Below are positions 35,623-45,196 of a DNA stretch of 64,000 nucleotides, in pieces. Position 1 is the stretch's first letter; the number at the start of each line of letters is the position of its first letter. The position numbers and the translations under genes are program-made. Source of the stretch: Fuerstiella sp. (GTDB lineage Bacteria; Planctomycetota; Planctomycetia; Planctomycetales; Planctomycetaceae); NCBI GenBank assembly GCA_029245955.1, contig JAQWOH010000015.1, forward strand, positions 1 to 64,000, in the 5' to 3' direction. Under the pieces are notes generated by a model that did not search any database, was not told where the DNA came from, and saw only the letters and a list, made by a program, of their open reading frames with translations.

Positions 35623-37110
35623 ATGCGACACATAGGATCTCCATTACAGGTATGTTCAGGACTCAGCGTGATGCTGTCTGGTGTTCTGGCTTCATTATCG
35701 TGTGCTCAGACATTTGAGGCCGTACCTTCGCTTACGATTCCGACACATGATGTCGTTCCCCGTTCCGGCGTGGCGGGCGAGCTTATCGACGATTTTTCTT
35801 TGACGGTTCGCACGAATGTGCTGAGTCACTTTGTCAAGCGGCAGACTGTCGAAAGCAACGACGTGACCACGCAGGTTATGGAGGCCAACGTCCGTGGCGT
35901 TCAGACAACGACCACATCGGTTCAGTTGACGTCGGTAGAAAGCCGCGGGACGGCTCGACTGCACGTTGTTTCGACCGGTGTTGTTTCCAGTAATACCGTT
36001 GGGCTGACACCACAGGCGCGTGTGGCGACATTGGGGAATCACACTTTCCGCGTCACTAAACCGGTGTTCTTTGATGGCAAGAAATTACTGACGAAACCAG
36101 CATACGGGAATCTGCAGGCCCGGCAGTTTCCCCAGGTCGTCAATAGCGTTGTTTCCGGTATGCCGTTGCTGGGCCGCCTTAGCGATCAAATCGCTCGGAA
36201 CGAAGTTATGCGGCGGATGCCGACTTCCGATGCCATCGTTGTGCGGCAGGTGGCTGACGACGTGCTGCGGAAGATCAATACGCAGGTGGACCGCCACCTG
36301 GCTGAGCTCAACGGGAAGTGGACCAATCTTCGGCGGACAATCGCCGAGGTCTCAGCCGATCAACGGATTTCGTGGGCAGCCAGTACGACCGAAAACAGTT
36401 TTTCTCTGTCGGCATCCGGCCCCTTGACGACACAACGGGCGGCGTCCTCCGGAGTGATTCTCACGACGGATCTGCAGGACGAGGAAGCCATTGCTGTGAC
36501 TATTTCGCAGGACAGCACAAACCACTGGCTTAATAAACAGGCATTAGGTGGACTGACGATATCCGATACTGCGCTGCATCAGGCGGTCCTGACGTTTCAG
36601 AACGTAAAGAAGGATTCTCAGGCGGTGTTGCAATCGCTGCTGTCGTCGGCAGGATCATCCGTTGAGCCGCTTATCTTTTCCCTGAAGCTGGCCGAATCTG
36701 AACCCGTGTCTTTGGCGTTTGAGAATGGCCTGTTGACGCTGAAAGTCCGGTTTCAGGTGGTTGCGAAACTAACGCCACCAAGTCAGATGCATCAGATGAA
36801 GATTGTGTTGAGGGGGCAGGGTGGAGCCGATGGACATTGGGCGATTGCTCTGCAGAAAATTGCGGTCGAACCTGTCGACAGCAGCGCAGCTCCAGATACA
36901 TGGACAAAGCTGATCGGTGACCAGGCAACAAAGATCGTCGCAGGTATTTCACCGTTGCAAATTCCCCGCACACTTGACTTGCGCCATATGGACAAACGAA
37001 TTCCCGCCTTCCGTATTCACCGCATTCAGTGCGAAGGCAGGCAGTTACGACTGTCCTTTAATCTGGACAGGGCCGCCGAAAAAATCACAACGCGTCGGTT
37101 TGTGCGATAA
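35623..37110 (+). CDS. exported protein of unknown function
   Basis: A 495-residue protein with a signal peptide (hydrophobic stretch LSVMLSGVLASLSCA, cleavage near CAQTFEA). I do not recognise a domain. The rest is soluble, rich in beta-type alternation, with a helical section around 185-250 (DQIARNEVMRRM, EVSADQRISWAAS). It is not obviously repetitive, has no membrane spans after the signal, and has no Cys pairs or CxxCH motif. It stands alone on the plus strand, divergent from the glycan run and convergent with the next gene. I can offer no function. Confidence 0.75.
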   Translation: MRHIGSPLQVCSGLSVMLSGVLASLSCAQTFEAVPSLTIPTHDVVPRSGVAGELIDDFSLTVRTNVLSHFVKRQTVESNDVTTQVMEANVRGVQTTTTSVQLTSVESRGTARLHVVSTGVVSSNTVGLTPQARVATLGNHTFRVTKPVFFDGKKLLTKPAYGNLQARQFPQVVNSVVSGMPLLGRLSDQIARNEVMRRMPTSDAIVVRQVADDVLRKINTQVDRHLAELNGKWTNLRRTIAEVSADQRISWAASTTENSFSLSASGPLTTQRAASSGVILTTDLQDEEAIAVTISQDSTNHWLNKQALGGLTISDTALHQAVLTFQNVKKDSQAVLQSLLSSAGSSVEPLIFSLKLAESEPVSLAFENGLLTLKVRFQVVAKLTPPSQMHQMKIVLRGQGGADGHWAIALQKIAVEPVDSSAAPDTWTKLIGDQATKIVAGISPLQIPRTLDLRHMDKRIPAFRIHRIQCEGRQLRLSFNLDRAAEKITTRRFVR

Positions 37111-37321
37111 TACGAACGGTCATCGGGAAGAACCAAAGAGCAAAGTCGCGCGTGTCTGTCACACAATCGCGGCCCGTTCGACACGCGGTTAAACGAGCAC
37201 CGGACTCCTCGTTGCTGCCTCTGTCCGTTCGACTGTAAGGGCATCGCTCTTCTCATCGACGTCGCTGGCTGCTGTTTCGTACACCGCAGCCCTCCAGGTG
37301 GTCTGGCTATGTTATTGATTC

Positions 37322-39226
37322 TTATTCGCCGGTTGTGATGTAGCTCAGAATTTCCATGATTTCGTCAGTGGTGAACTTGTCCAGCAGTGCCTTCGGCATC
37401 ATCGACGTGGTGGAAGGGATGATTTCTTCGATGTTATCCTTCAAAATGACCTTCGGTTCCGGCACCTCGGGATTTACCAGTATCGAAATCGACTTGTTGT
37501 CTTCGGCGGTCACGATCCCTGACGTGGTCAGCCCGTCGATGTCAATCACGATCTTGACCGCATACTTCGGATCGATCTTGTAACTCGGATCAATAATCTC
37601 ACGCAGAATTCCGTGGCGGTCCCCTTTCCATCGCTTCATCAGGTCGGTCAGGTCGGGGCCAACGGCTCCGCCTTCTGTCTTCATTTTGTGACAGCCCAGG
37701 CAGGTCGCATCCTTGAACAGCTTCGCGCCAATTTGCGGACTGCGCCCCCGGAGGCTCTCGGTCAGTTTCTTCGCATCGAAGTCTGTCATCTTCCAGTTCT
37801 TCACAAACGAGCGATTGTTGCCGAGCGGGTCCCCGGGCGTGGTCGGATTTCGCTGCCACGTGTCAAGATCCGGAACCACAACCATAACTCCGTACATGCG
37901 CATCCAGTGTCGAGGGAATGTGCAGACGTATGGATATTCGCCAGGTTCCGTTGGGGCTGTGAATGTCAGCACTGCACGTTTCCCGGCGTTGACCATGCTT
38001 GTTGAAAACAGCACATCCGGGCTGTCGGGAACATAGAGTTTTCCATCGAGTCCCGGTGTTGTGCCGAGTTCGGCACCAGCCAGGGCCACTTCCTTCAGCT
38101 TACCTGTTCTGGTGATCACAAGGTTGTGCGGCATCAGGTCCTCGTTTTCCAGCACGACCTGAACAGATCGCCCGGCTTCAACAGCGAAGAACGGTTCGTG
38201 GTATCGCATCTCCTCTTCAACCGTATGCAGGCGGACGACCCGGACTGTGACGTCTCGCAGACGCTGCCGATAAGTTTTCGAATCCGCTGCCGGCAGTTTG
38301 CGCAGAAGTTCGTCAGCCAGCTGCATGGCATCGAGAAACTCACCGGTCGTCCGTTGCGCTGCTGGAGTGTTTTCAGCATGTTTCACCAGCACGTCGACAA
38401 GTTGCCCTGCTGTTATCGCGCTGCGAGCCGGATTCGGAATTTTCAGGAGGCTGCGTACAGCGGGTGTGCGCAATCTGTCTGACGAAACAAAGTGCGCCAG
38501 TCTGTCGAAGCTGTCTGCCTGGTCTGCGGAAATCGCTGCCAGGGCCCGGATGGCACTGGATCGCACTGCGTCAGGCTGAGACGCATCAAGCGAGGCAACG
38601 ACGTTGTCACGTAACGCGTTTCGAGTTTCTCCGGCGGGCACCAGTGAGACGGCCGAAAGGTATGATAGTCGTGCTGCTTCATTCGTTTCACCCTGCTGCC
38701 ACGCTGTTTCGGCCCGGTCTGCCACAATCAATCCTGCGTATCCGGTGGCGCGCAACACACTGCTTTCCGCTGACATGGCCTTTTGCAGATCGTCGGTTCG
38801 TGCTGCCAGAACCTTTCTGGAATGAGTCAGCAGAATTCCTGACAGCTGTCGGCCAACTCGCTGCTGATCTTTGTCGTCATCATTAAGCGACTCCAGTGCC
38901 GCCAGGAGCTCGGTGGCGGTGTCCGTGCCGTTAATGGCGACCAGGCCGTGGAGTGATTCTTCGCGATTCTGCCGCGACAGGCCTGGCCGCAGCAGAATGG
39001 CTTTAAAGACCGGAGCGTACTTCGGATCGTCGGTCGCTGTTTCCACCAGGAGCAGACGGGCGTTGTCCAGTCGCTTCAGCTGGTATTCAACGATACGGGC
39101 ACTCTTGTCCAGCAGGATCCTGGGACGTTCGATCTTCTGTTCGCCGGATTCATGGTGTTCGTGCGCATGGTCCTGCGCAACGATGGTCGGTGTCAGCATC
39201 AGGGTGATAAGTATGTACCAGGACAT
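37322..39226 (-). CDS. exported HEAT-like, cupredoxin and cytochrome c protein
   Basis: A 634-residue secreted redox protein. After a signal peptide (MSWYILITLMLTPTIVA) comes a helical repeat region (about 30-340) of HEAT-like character. A type 1 copper domain follows with MPHNLVI (His ligand) and CTFPRHWMRM, matching the azurin Cys-x4-His-x3-Met ligand set. A c-type cytochrome domain with CLGCH comes next. The ATG at 39226 is preferred over 39286 because of the signal peptide. Cupredoxin and cytochrome c in one chain would carry electrons. It is 109 bp downstream of the GDSL/propeller gene on the same strand and is probably its electron acceptor. Confidence 0.85.
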   Translation of the reverse strand: MSWYILITLMLTPTIVAQDHAHEHHESGEQKIERPRILLDKSARIVEYQLKRLDNARLLLVETATDDPKYAPVFKAILLRPGLSRQNREESLHGLVAINGTDTATELLAALESLNDDDKDQQRVGRQLSGILLTHSRKVLAARTDDLQKAMSAESSVLRATGYAGLIVADRAETAWQQGETNEAARLSYLSAVSLVPAGETRNALRDNVVASLDASQPDAVRSSAIRALAAISADQADSFDRLAHFVSSDRLRTPAVRSLLKIPNPARSAITAGQLVDVLVKHAENTPAAQRTTGEFLDAMQLADELLRKLPAADSKTYRQRLRDVTVRVVRLHTVEEEMRYHEPFFAVEAGRSVQVVLENEDLMPHNLVITRTGKLKEVALAGAELGTTPGLDGKLYVPDSPDVLFSTSMVNAGKRAVLTFTAPTEPGEYPYVCTFPRHWMRMYGVMVVVPDLDTWQRNPTTPGDPLGNNRSFVKNWKMTDFDAKKLTESLRGRSPQIGAKLFKDATCLGCHKMKTEGGAVGPDLTDLMKRWKGDRHGILREIIDPSYKIDPKYAVKIVIDIDGLTTSGIVTAEDNKSISILVNPEVPEPKVILKDNIEEIIPSTTSMMPKALLDKFTTDEIMEILSYITTGE

Positions 39227-39335
39227 TTCCAAACATTCCCAACAAATCATCGTGATTAAGACAGCAGAAGCCCGACATTTCATCAACGCCGGGCTTCCTG
39301 GTTTTCCTCTGTGAACTTCCGCAGCCGTTGCGGGG

Positions 39336-42026
39336 TTACAGGCTTTCCAGGTGCCGCATCGTTTCGTCGAGTGTGTACTGCAGGTATTCGTCGACGTCGT
39401 GATTCAGCACGTCCAGTGCCGTTTCAATGCCTTCTTCGCTGCCGAAGAAACTGCAGGCTCGCACGGCTTCCAGACGCACAAGCCCGTGGTCGTCATTAAT
39501 TCGCTCGTGAATCAGCTTCAGAGCGTTCGGTACTTTGTTACGCATGTAACACAGAATCCGAGTTGCGGCCGCTCGACTGTGATGATCATCGGCGTTCAGG
39601 GAAGACGTCAGCAGGTCCATGTCGACAGTATTGTGTGACTGCAGCACCCAGTTTGCTTCCAGAACTGCGTGCGTGAAGCCATCGTCGGATTTGTTGAGTC
39701 CTGCCGCCCATTTCTGTACGGCAGGAACAACATCGTCGCTGGCGCGTTCTGCCAGTTCACGGCGTGCCCGATAACGAGTACGGTCTTCGTACTCGGTCAG
39801 GGCGTGCAGCACGGCAGGAATCGGCTGGCCGGCAATTGCCGGAGCTTTTACCAGATCACGACCTGTACAGATGACTCGCCAGATGCGACCGTGTTGATGG
39901 TCACGATTGGGTTCACGCAGGTTGTGCTGCAGGTGTCCGATCAGGGCGTTGTGCCAGTCGCAGATGTACAACGTGCCGTCCGGAGCAAATTGAATATCGA
40001 TGGGGCGGAAGTTTCCATCTTCGCAGAACACTAACGGTGGTTTTTCAGTCCCTTCAAAACCGCTGCCGACTTCCTGTACCGAATGCTGCAGGATCGACCG
40101 ATCTCCGATCACGTTGCACAACAGGAAATCCCCCTGATCTTCCGGTCTGAAGTGCTGACTGGATACCAGCTCATTCCCCGCCGAAGGCCGTGTGCGCTTG
40201 ACGATGAAACGCGGGTAAGCGTCACGACCTCGCAGAGACGTGTCCTTGAAGTTATTGACGCTGTCGTTGAACGAACCTCCGGCGTGTTTGGCCGGATAAT
40301 CGATTTTGCCGCTGATTGGAGTTGCCCAGAAGTTGAAACCCGGTGAGGCATCAGAAATGAAATCCTGTCCCCATTTGTCATAGACGTGTCCCCACGGATT
40401 GGCGAATGGCAGTGAAACGTGTGTGCTGAATTCTTCGGTGCGAGGGTTGTATCGCCAGACACCAGCTTCATGCATTCGCGTCAGACCGTATGGGCTTTCG
40501 ACCTGTGAATACTTGAACGTGCCTTCGTTGAAGTACAGGGCCCCGCCTGGTCCCCATTCAAAGGCAGAAATGCCGTGATGTGAGTCCGCAGTGTCAAAAC
40601 CAACCAGCTTGCGAATGCTGGTGTCAGCCACATCATCACCGTCAGTGTCTGTCATGAACAGGATGTCGGGCTGTTGAGCGATGTATGCTCCGCCGTGGCC
40701 GATTTCAAAACCGGTCGGCTGGTGCAGTCCGTCGGCAAAAACCGTACATTTGTCGGCCCGACCGTCCGCATTTTCGTCGGTCAGAATCAGGACCTTGTCC
40801 TCCATTTTGGTTTTCGGCTGCCAGTGTGGATACGACTGCATCGTTGTGACCCACAATCGGCCCTTGTTGTCGAAGTTTAGTGAGACGGGGTTCGCCAGTT
40901 CCGGAAAGTCTTCTTCGGATGCGACCAGCTGGATCTCGTAACCATCGGCCATCTTGAACAGCTTTTGCTGCTCAGCACCGGACAGGTAATCCAGTGTGCC
41001 AAGTTTTCCGGCTTTGCGTTGCTTGTCGTTGGTTCCGCCGACGTTGGTCTTTACTGTGATAAAGGGCAGAGTGTTGCTGTCGTCACATTTGTCAGCGACT
41101 ACGTTGCCCTGAGCAACCGACCAGATGCGTTGATCGCGGTTTGCCGCCATTTCGTCCAGAATCGTTCGTTCACGTTCCATCACGTCGCGGTTGTTATACG
41201 TACCGTCTGTACCGGCCAGGCCTCGTTTGCCATAGATGGAGAAACCATTCACGGCTCGATAACGGTGCCACCAGTGGAAGTTTTTATCGTCGACTTCTGC
41301 CTTTAGTGCTGCAGGAGCAGCAGACGCTTTTGCCTTCAGTCCCAGTGCTTTCATCAGCAACGGCGCCAGCGCCTTGTAACCGGCGTCGTTCAGGTGGGCT
41401 CCGTTCAGTGTGAGCTGTTCGTCGGAAGTCTGAAACAGTGCCTTTGTCGGAGCGTAAATGTCGGCAAACGCTGCGCCCGATTCTTCAGCCACTTTCTTCA
41501 GAGCCGCCGTGTATTTCGACAGGTTGGCGTTCTGCTCAGTGCCGTCGGTCACGTTGGCATTGCCGATGTCTTCGAATGCGATTGGTGAGACCAGGACGAC
41601 CCGGGCATGTCCGCTGCCGCTGTAATTCTTGTCCTGAGTTTCCTTGACCAGTTTGAACATCTGCTCCGCAAACTCGGTCAGTCCCTGATCTCCGTCGAAC
41701 GATTCGTTGAAGCCGAAGAAGTACACCACAACGTCTGCCTTGCTGTGCGTCAGGTGACTGTCCGGGTCACCGAAGTCCATAGAGCGAATTCGTTCGAAGG
41801 GTTCATCGCCTGGGAAACACAGGTTGCGAACGGTCAGTTCCAGTTCCGGGTATGACTGATGCAGTGACGTTTCCCAGTAATTGCGGTGCTGCAGACGTTC
41901 ACCGAGGGCATTACCGACAAGGCAGATGTGATCGCCCTTCTTCAGTTGCAGCTCTGCAGCTGAAGAAGGTATCTGAAAGGCACATAGCAGTGTGAACAGC
42001 AGCAATAAGGCGGTCAGTCGCTTCAT
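39336..42026 (-). CDS. exported GDSL-hydrolase/propeller dehydrogenase-like protein with HEAT-like repeats
   Basis: A 896-residue secreted protein starting with a signal peptide (MKRLTALLLLFTLLCAFQIPSSA). The first domain (about 25-215) looks like an SGNH/GDSL hydrolase (GDHICLVGNALGERL, FFGFNESF, LNGAHLNDAGY). The second (about 300-700) is a six-bladed propeller of the PVC membrane-bound dehydrogenase type (GYEIQLVASEEDF, LWVTTMQSYPHW, LYICDWHNALIGH). The C-terminal 150 residues form HEAT-like repeats (ATRILCYMRNK). In family members a cytochrome c domain often ends the chain; here none is present. The ATG at 42026 with AGAGGA upstream is preferred to 42245. Confidence 0.85.
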   Translation of the reverse strand: MKRLTALLLLFTLLCAFQIPSSAAELQLKKGDHICLVGNALGERLQHRNYWETSLHQSYPELELTVRNLCFPGDEPFERIRSMDFGDPDSHLTHSKADVVVYFFGFNESFDGDQGLTEFAEQMFKLVKETQDKNYSGSGHARVVLVSPIAFEDIGNANVTDGTEQNANLSKYTAALKKVAEESGAAFADIYAPTKALFQTSDEQLTLNGAHLNDAGYKALAPLLMKALGLKAKASAAPAALKAEVDDKNFHWWHRYRAVNGFSIYGKRGLAGTDGTYNNRDVMERERTILDEMAANRDQRIWSVAQGNVVADKCDDSNTLPFITVKTNVGGTNDKQRKAGKLGTLDYLSGAEQQKLFKMADGYEIQLVASEEDFPELANPVSLNFDNKGRLWVTTMQSYPHWQPKTKMEDKVLILTDENADGRADKCTVFADGLHQPTGFEIGHGGAYIAQQPDILFMTDTDGDDVADTSIRKLVGFDTADSHHGISAFEWGPGGALYFNEGTFKYSQVESPYGLTRMHEAGVWRYNPRTEEFSTHVSLPFANPWGHVYDKWGQDFISDASPGFNFWATPISGKIDYPAKHAGGSFNDSVNNFKDTSLRGRDAYPRFIVKRTRPSAGNELVSSQHFRPEDQGDFLLCNVIGDRSILQHSVQEVGSGFEGTEKPPLVFCEDGNFRPIDIQFAPDGTLYICDWHNALIGHLQHNLREPNRDHQHGRIWRVICTGRDLVKAPAIAGQPIPAVLHALTEYEDRTRYRARRELAERASDDVVPAVQKWAAGLNKSDDGFTHAVLEANWVLQSHNTVDMDLLTSSLNADDHHSRAAATRILCYMRNKVPNALKLIHERINDDHGLVRLEAVRACSFFGSEEGIETALDVLNHDVDEYLQYTLDETMRHLESL

Positions 42027-42836
42027 GGGGTTCCTCTGTATGAGTTTAGGAGCGGATACGTCAGCGGAGTGAGATTCTCCGGCCGCGATCCCCGTCGAGC
42101 TCCGGCAGAGTGCCAAAGCAAATGTCACGTCATATGAGACGTGCGGAACACTAAATGATGCCGCGGACGAGGGTGAGTGTCTTGCCAAATTACACCCGTT
42201 TTCTGTAATTATCAGACATGATTCGTTCTGTCTCAGTGATTTCACGTCATGATCAGGCCGCGTCCCGATAGCTCAACCGTTGTGTTTGACTTTTGGCATG
42301 GGATTGGGCTGTTCTGCCACATTAACGCGTTATGGACGGCTGAGACTCGGGGTGCGAGCGATTCAGTTTCGACCGCGTGAACGGGGGACAGGCGCATGAT
42401 GCGTGTGAGAACTGACCGTCGCAGCGTTTTCCAATGAGAAGCCGAGGCAATAAGTCAGGACTCTGTTCCTGAGGCCAACGCGATATTTGCGAGTTTTCTC
42501 CGGGGGGCTCTTACAATTATTCAGCCGGCTCCAGAGCGTGATCGATCTGCCTTCGGATCTCCCCCCAGAGATTCAGCTGTTGACGGATGGTTGTTGCAGT
42601 GATTTTGCCGAAATACCGGCAGCAAATGCTGACATCCTGTCCTCTTCGAGCCGTGTATGCTTCTCGGAAGGTCGTCACGTCTCGGTAGGTTTCAATTTCC
42701 GTAAAACGGCTGGGCTGTGTGCGTATGTCGGCCCTGTCGTGAATAAGGGAGGGCGACAACCCACCGCGAATGAATCAATTCAAGGGCGAGGTGTGTTCGG
42801 TCGGTGTTCACAAGCGTTTCAACCAGAACTGTTCTG
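42027..42836. other. gene-poor stretch between GDSL/propeller gene and LRR pseudogene
   Basis: About 810 bp. Only short minus-strand frames exist, the longest credible one being 42517-42759 (80 codons, TTG start), which has no known motif and no ribosome binding site. I would not call it a gene. The promoter of the GDSL/propeller-cytochrome pair must lie near 42030-42300. Confidence 0.45.
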
Positions 42837-43796
42837 TCAATCGTCGATCGGAGACATGGATATCTGGAACCCCGGATTCTGTCCCGTAGGATCAGGAAGC
42901 AGTTGTTCGATGTCTTCTCATATCTTCCTGGAAGCGGAGACCTGCAGAGTAACGAGGGACGGCAGTTGTCCGATACAGACGACCGCATCACGACTAAGTG
43001 TCCAGTTGACCAGGTGCAGCGAATGAAGAGAACGGTTTGTGACAAGATACCGAAAACTGTCGTTCTCGAAATTACCGTTGATGAGGGTGAGTTCGTAGAC
43101 GTGTGTGAAGTCAACGACGATTCTTCGTTCGAGGTCCGGGTCCGTGGCACCATGCAGATGCAGTCGATACAACCGTTCCGCGCCGACAGTCGGAGTTTCG
43201 GTCCCGACGCCTGCACAACCGGTCAGATCCAGCCAGCGAAGGTCGGACAGTTTCAACAGCAGACGAACTCCGTCGTTAGTGATTTGAGTGCCGGAGAGAT
43301 TCACCGACTGAAGTATTGGGTATGTTTGCGGGCGCAGCAGAACATCATCATTCACCCAGGGGCAGTCATTCAATTTCAGCGAACGCAGCAGGCCAGTGGC
43401 GGTGCGGGTTCGACTGAGACACAGTCTGTAGAGTTCGGGTAATCGATCCAGCACGGACAGGCCGGAGTTGCCGAATTCACTGCCTGCCAGAGACAGACTC
43501 CTGAGTGTGGCAACATTGCCAACGGCGTCGGCAACGTCTGCTGTTATCGACGCGTCTTCGATGCTCAGCTGTCGCAGGGAGATAAGGTCTGAGAATTGCT
43601 GCGCCGATGGTTCGTACTTTCATGAGTGAGCCACGCTGATTTCACCGTGCTCATTCCTGTCCACAAAGTTTGCATTGGTCAGGAGATCTGCATGTGAGTC
43701 GTTCTTTCTGCGTAACAGGATGGCCACAATGGCTATAAGGACGACCAGTGGAGTGACTCGGGAGACTGCAGTAAACAAACGTGCACCGAACGACAT
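42837..43796 (-). pseudogene. leucine-rich-repeat protein gene with two in-frame TGA codons
   Basis: From an ATG at 43796 the minus strand reads a short membrane-anchored N-terminus (VTPLVVLIAIVAILLRRKN, residues 14-32), then a TGA at 43622-43620. The same frame continues into clear leucine-rich repeats (SDLISLRQLSIEDASIT, LRSLSLAG, LQSVNLSGTQITNDGV, LRWLDLTGC) until a second TGA at 42920-42918. After it the frame continues with EDIEQLLPDPTGQNPGFQIS, a sensible end for an LRR protein, and stops at 42839-42837. Reading through both gives 319 codons of coherent protein. Both stops could be CGA (Arg) to TGA changes. Other genes here end in TGA, so general recoding is unlikely; I call it a pseudogene. 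Confidence 0.72.
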
Positions 43797-44029
43797 TTTG
43801 AGCTTTTGTGAAATAGTCTGTTGCGGATCACGTAACCGAATGACGTTATCGACCGAATCCTGACCGGCGGGCCGCGCGAGCGCGAATCATCGAATTTTCG
43901 CCGCCAAACCGGCCGTATGCCGGACAGAAAGACATGTCAACAACCGCTGTCTGGCACCAGCGCTGGCTGGCATGAGATATCCTGCGGAGTTGCCGGATGA
44001 ATCAATGGCATCAATCAGCCACGAAACGA

Positions 44030-45157
44030 TTACTCTTTCGCTCGTTCCACAGTAACGTTGGCTGATGACGTGATTTCTGCGGTTTCTCCTTCTATCGCCA
44101 CCGCTGCGGTGCTGAGTCCGGAGAACACGTTGCCGGTCACTGAAATGTGGCTGGTGGAATGCAGCACCAGTCCGCCAGCCAGACGATCGCCCTCTTTGCG
44201 TTTAATCTTACCGTCTCCAAGGTAGCTGTTGCAGAAGCTGTTTCCCGTCACCGCGATCCGCCCGCTGTGTTCGCCGATTCGCAGCGCGTGGTTTTTCATG
44301 AGCGTAAATGTGTTTGCACTGACGGCGCACCCGTGCGCATCGACCAGGTCGACGCCTTCGCCGTTATGAGCGATCACATTGGCGCTGATGGTGATGCCAT
44401 AGCAGTCGCGATCCAGAGTTACTGCAGTCCCCCGGCATTCTTCAATCATGTTGCCGGAAAGGACCGAACCGTACGTGTTTTCGATCAGCACGCCTTTACC
44501 CAGATGGTCATCCACACAGTTCCCGGTCATGCAGATATTGAAGCTGTCGATGCAGTGCAGGGCGTCCTGGTTTTCTTCGAATTGATTTGAAGACACGACG
44601 ATGTCGTGGCAACCCAGAAGGTTCAGGCCGACAGCCTTGTTGTAGGTGATGAGACAGTCGCTGACGCGAGGGTCTTCGTAACAGTGGTCCAGTCTGATGC
44701 CGTCGCCGCCACAGTACGACACCGACACACCCTGCACAAAAATTTCTTCTATTAGAATGGCCTCTATGCCATGTCCGCTCCTGGCGTTGCCGGTGATACG
44801 AAAGTTCGACAGATTAACCCGCCACAGGCGGTCGTCTTTGTTCACCTTTTGGCCATCCGGGTGCTGTACGATTAACGCGGGTTTACTGTCTTCATTCCGG
44901 TTGATGAGGTTTGTCGCTGACCCGGCACCTTCGACTCGAACATCACCGCGCTGCAGCAGCAAAGGCTCAGTGATCTCAAAGTCACCTGCCGGAAGTCTCA
45001 ACAGACCTCCACCTTCCGGAACGGCATCGAACGCCGCCTGCAGACTGGCGAACTGGCTGGCGTCAATAACCGGCCGTGCTCCGGGAAGAAGAGGGTCGGC
45101 GGCAAGGATTAACTGAGGTACACAAAGTAATACGGATAATGAGAGCGTTGTTTTCAT
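44030..45157 (-). CDS. secreted right-handed parallel beta-helix protein
   Basis: A 375-residue protein with a signal peptide (MKTTLSLSVLLCVPQLILA). The first part contains SLQAAFDAVPEGGGLLRLPAG, typical of the pectate-lyase-like N-terminal cap. The rest is a series of short repeats with Asn/Gly turns (GLNLLGCHDIVVSSNQF, GVLIENTYGSVLSGNMI, GVDLVDAHGCAVSANTF), the pattern of right-handed parallel beta-helices that bind or cut polysaccharides. No clear catalytic acid cluster can be assigned, so lyase, hydrolase or binding function is open. It lies 39 bp after a PQQ-propeller gene on the same strand. Confidence 0.85.
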   Translation of the reverse strand: MKTTLSLSVLLCVPQLILAADPLLPGARPVIDASQFASLQAAFDAVPEGGGLLRLPAGDFEITEPLLLQRGDVRVEGAGSATNLINRNEDSKPALIVQHPDGQKVNKDDRLWRVNLSNFRITGNARSGHGIEAILIEEIFVQGVSVSYCGGDGIRLDHCYEDPRVSDCLITYNKAVGLNLLGCHDIVVSSNQFEENQDALHCIDSFNICMTGNCVDDHLGKGVLIENTYGSVLSGNMIEECRGTAVTLDRDCYGITISANVIAHNGEGVDLVDAHGCAVSANTFTLMKNHALRIGEHSGRIAVTGNSFCNSYLGDGKIKRKEGDRLAGGLVLHSTSHISVTGNVFSGLSTAAVAIEGETAEITSSANVTVERAKE

Positions 45158-45196
45158 CGGAGTACCATTTCTGTAAAGGCAGGCGTTAAGGCGTGG

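Noticed and set aside
42517..42759. An 80-codon minus-strand frame in the gap before the LRR pseudogene
   Set aside because: TTG start, no ribosome binding site, no recognisable domain and atypical composition; could be noise.
42837..43796. Selenocysteine or general TGA recoding to explain the two stops in the LRR gene
   Set aside because: Many neighbouring genes use TGA as a normal stop and no SECIS-like structure was seen, so mutation is simpler.
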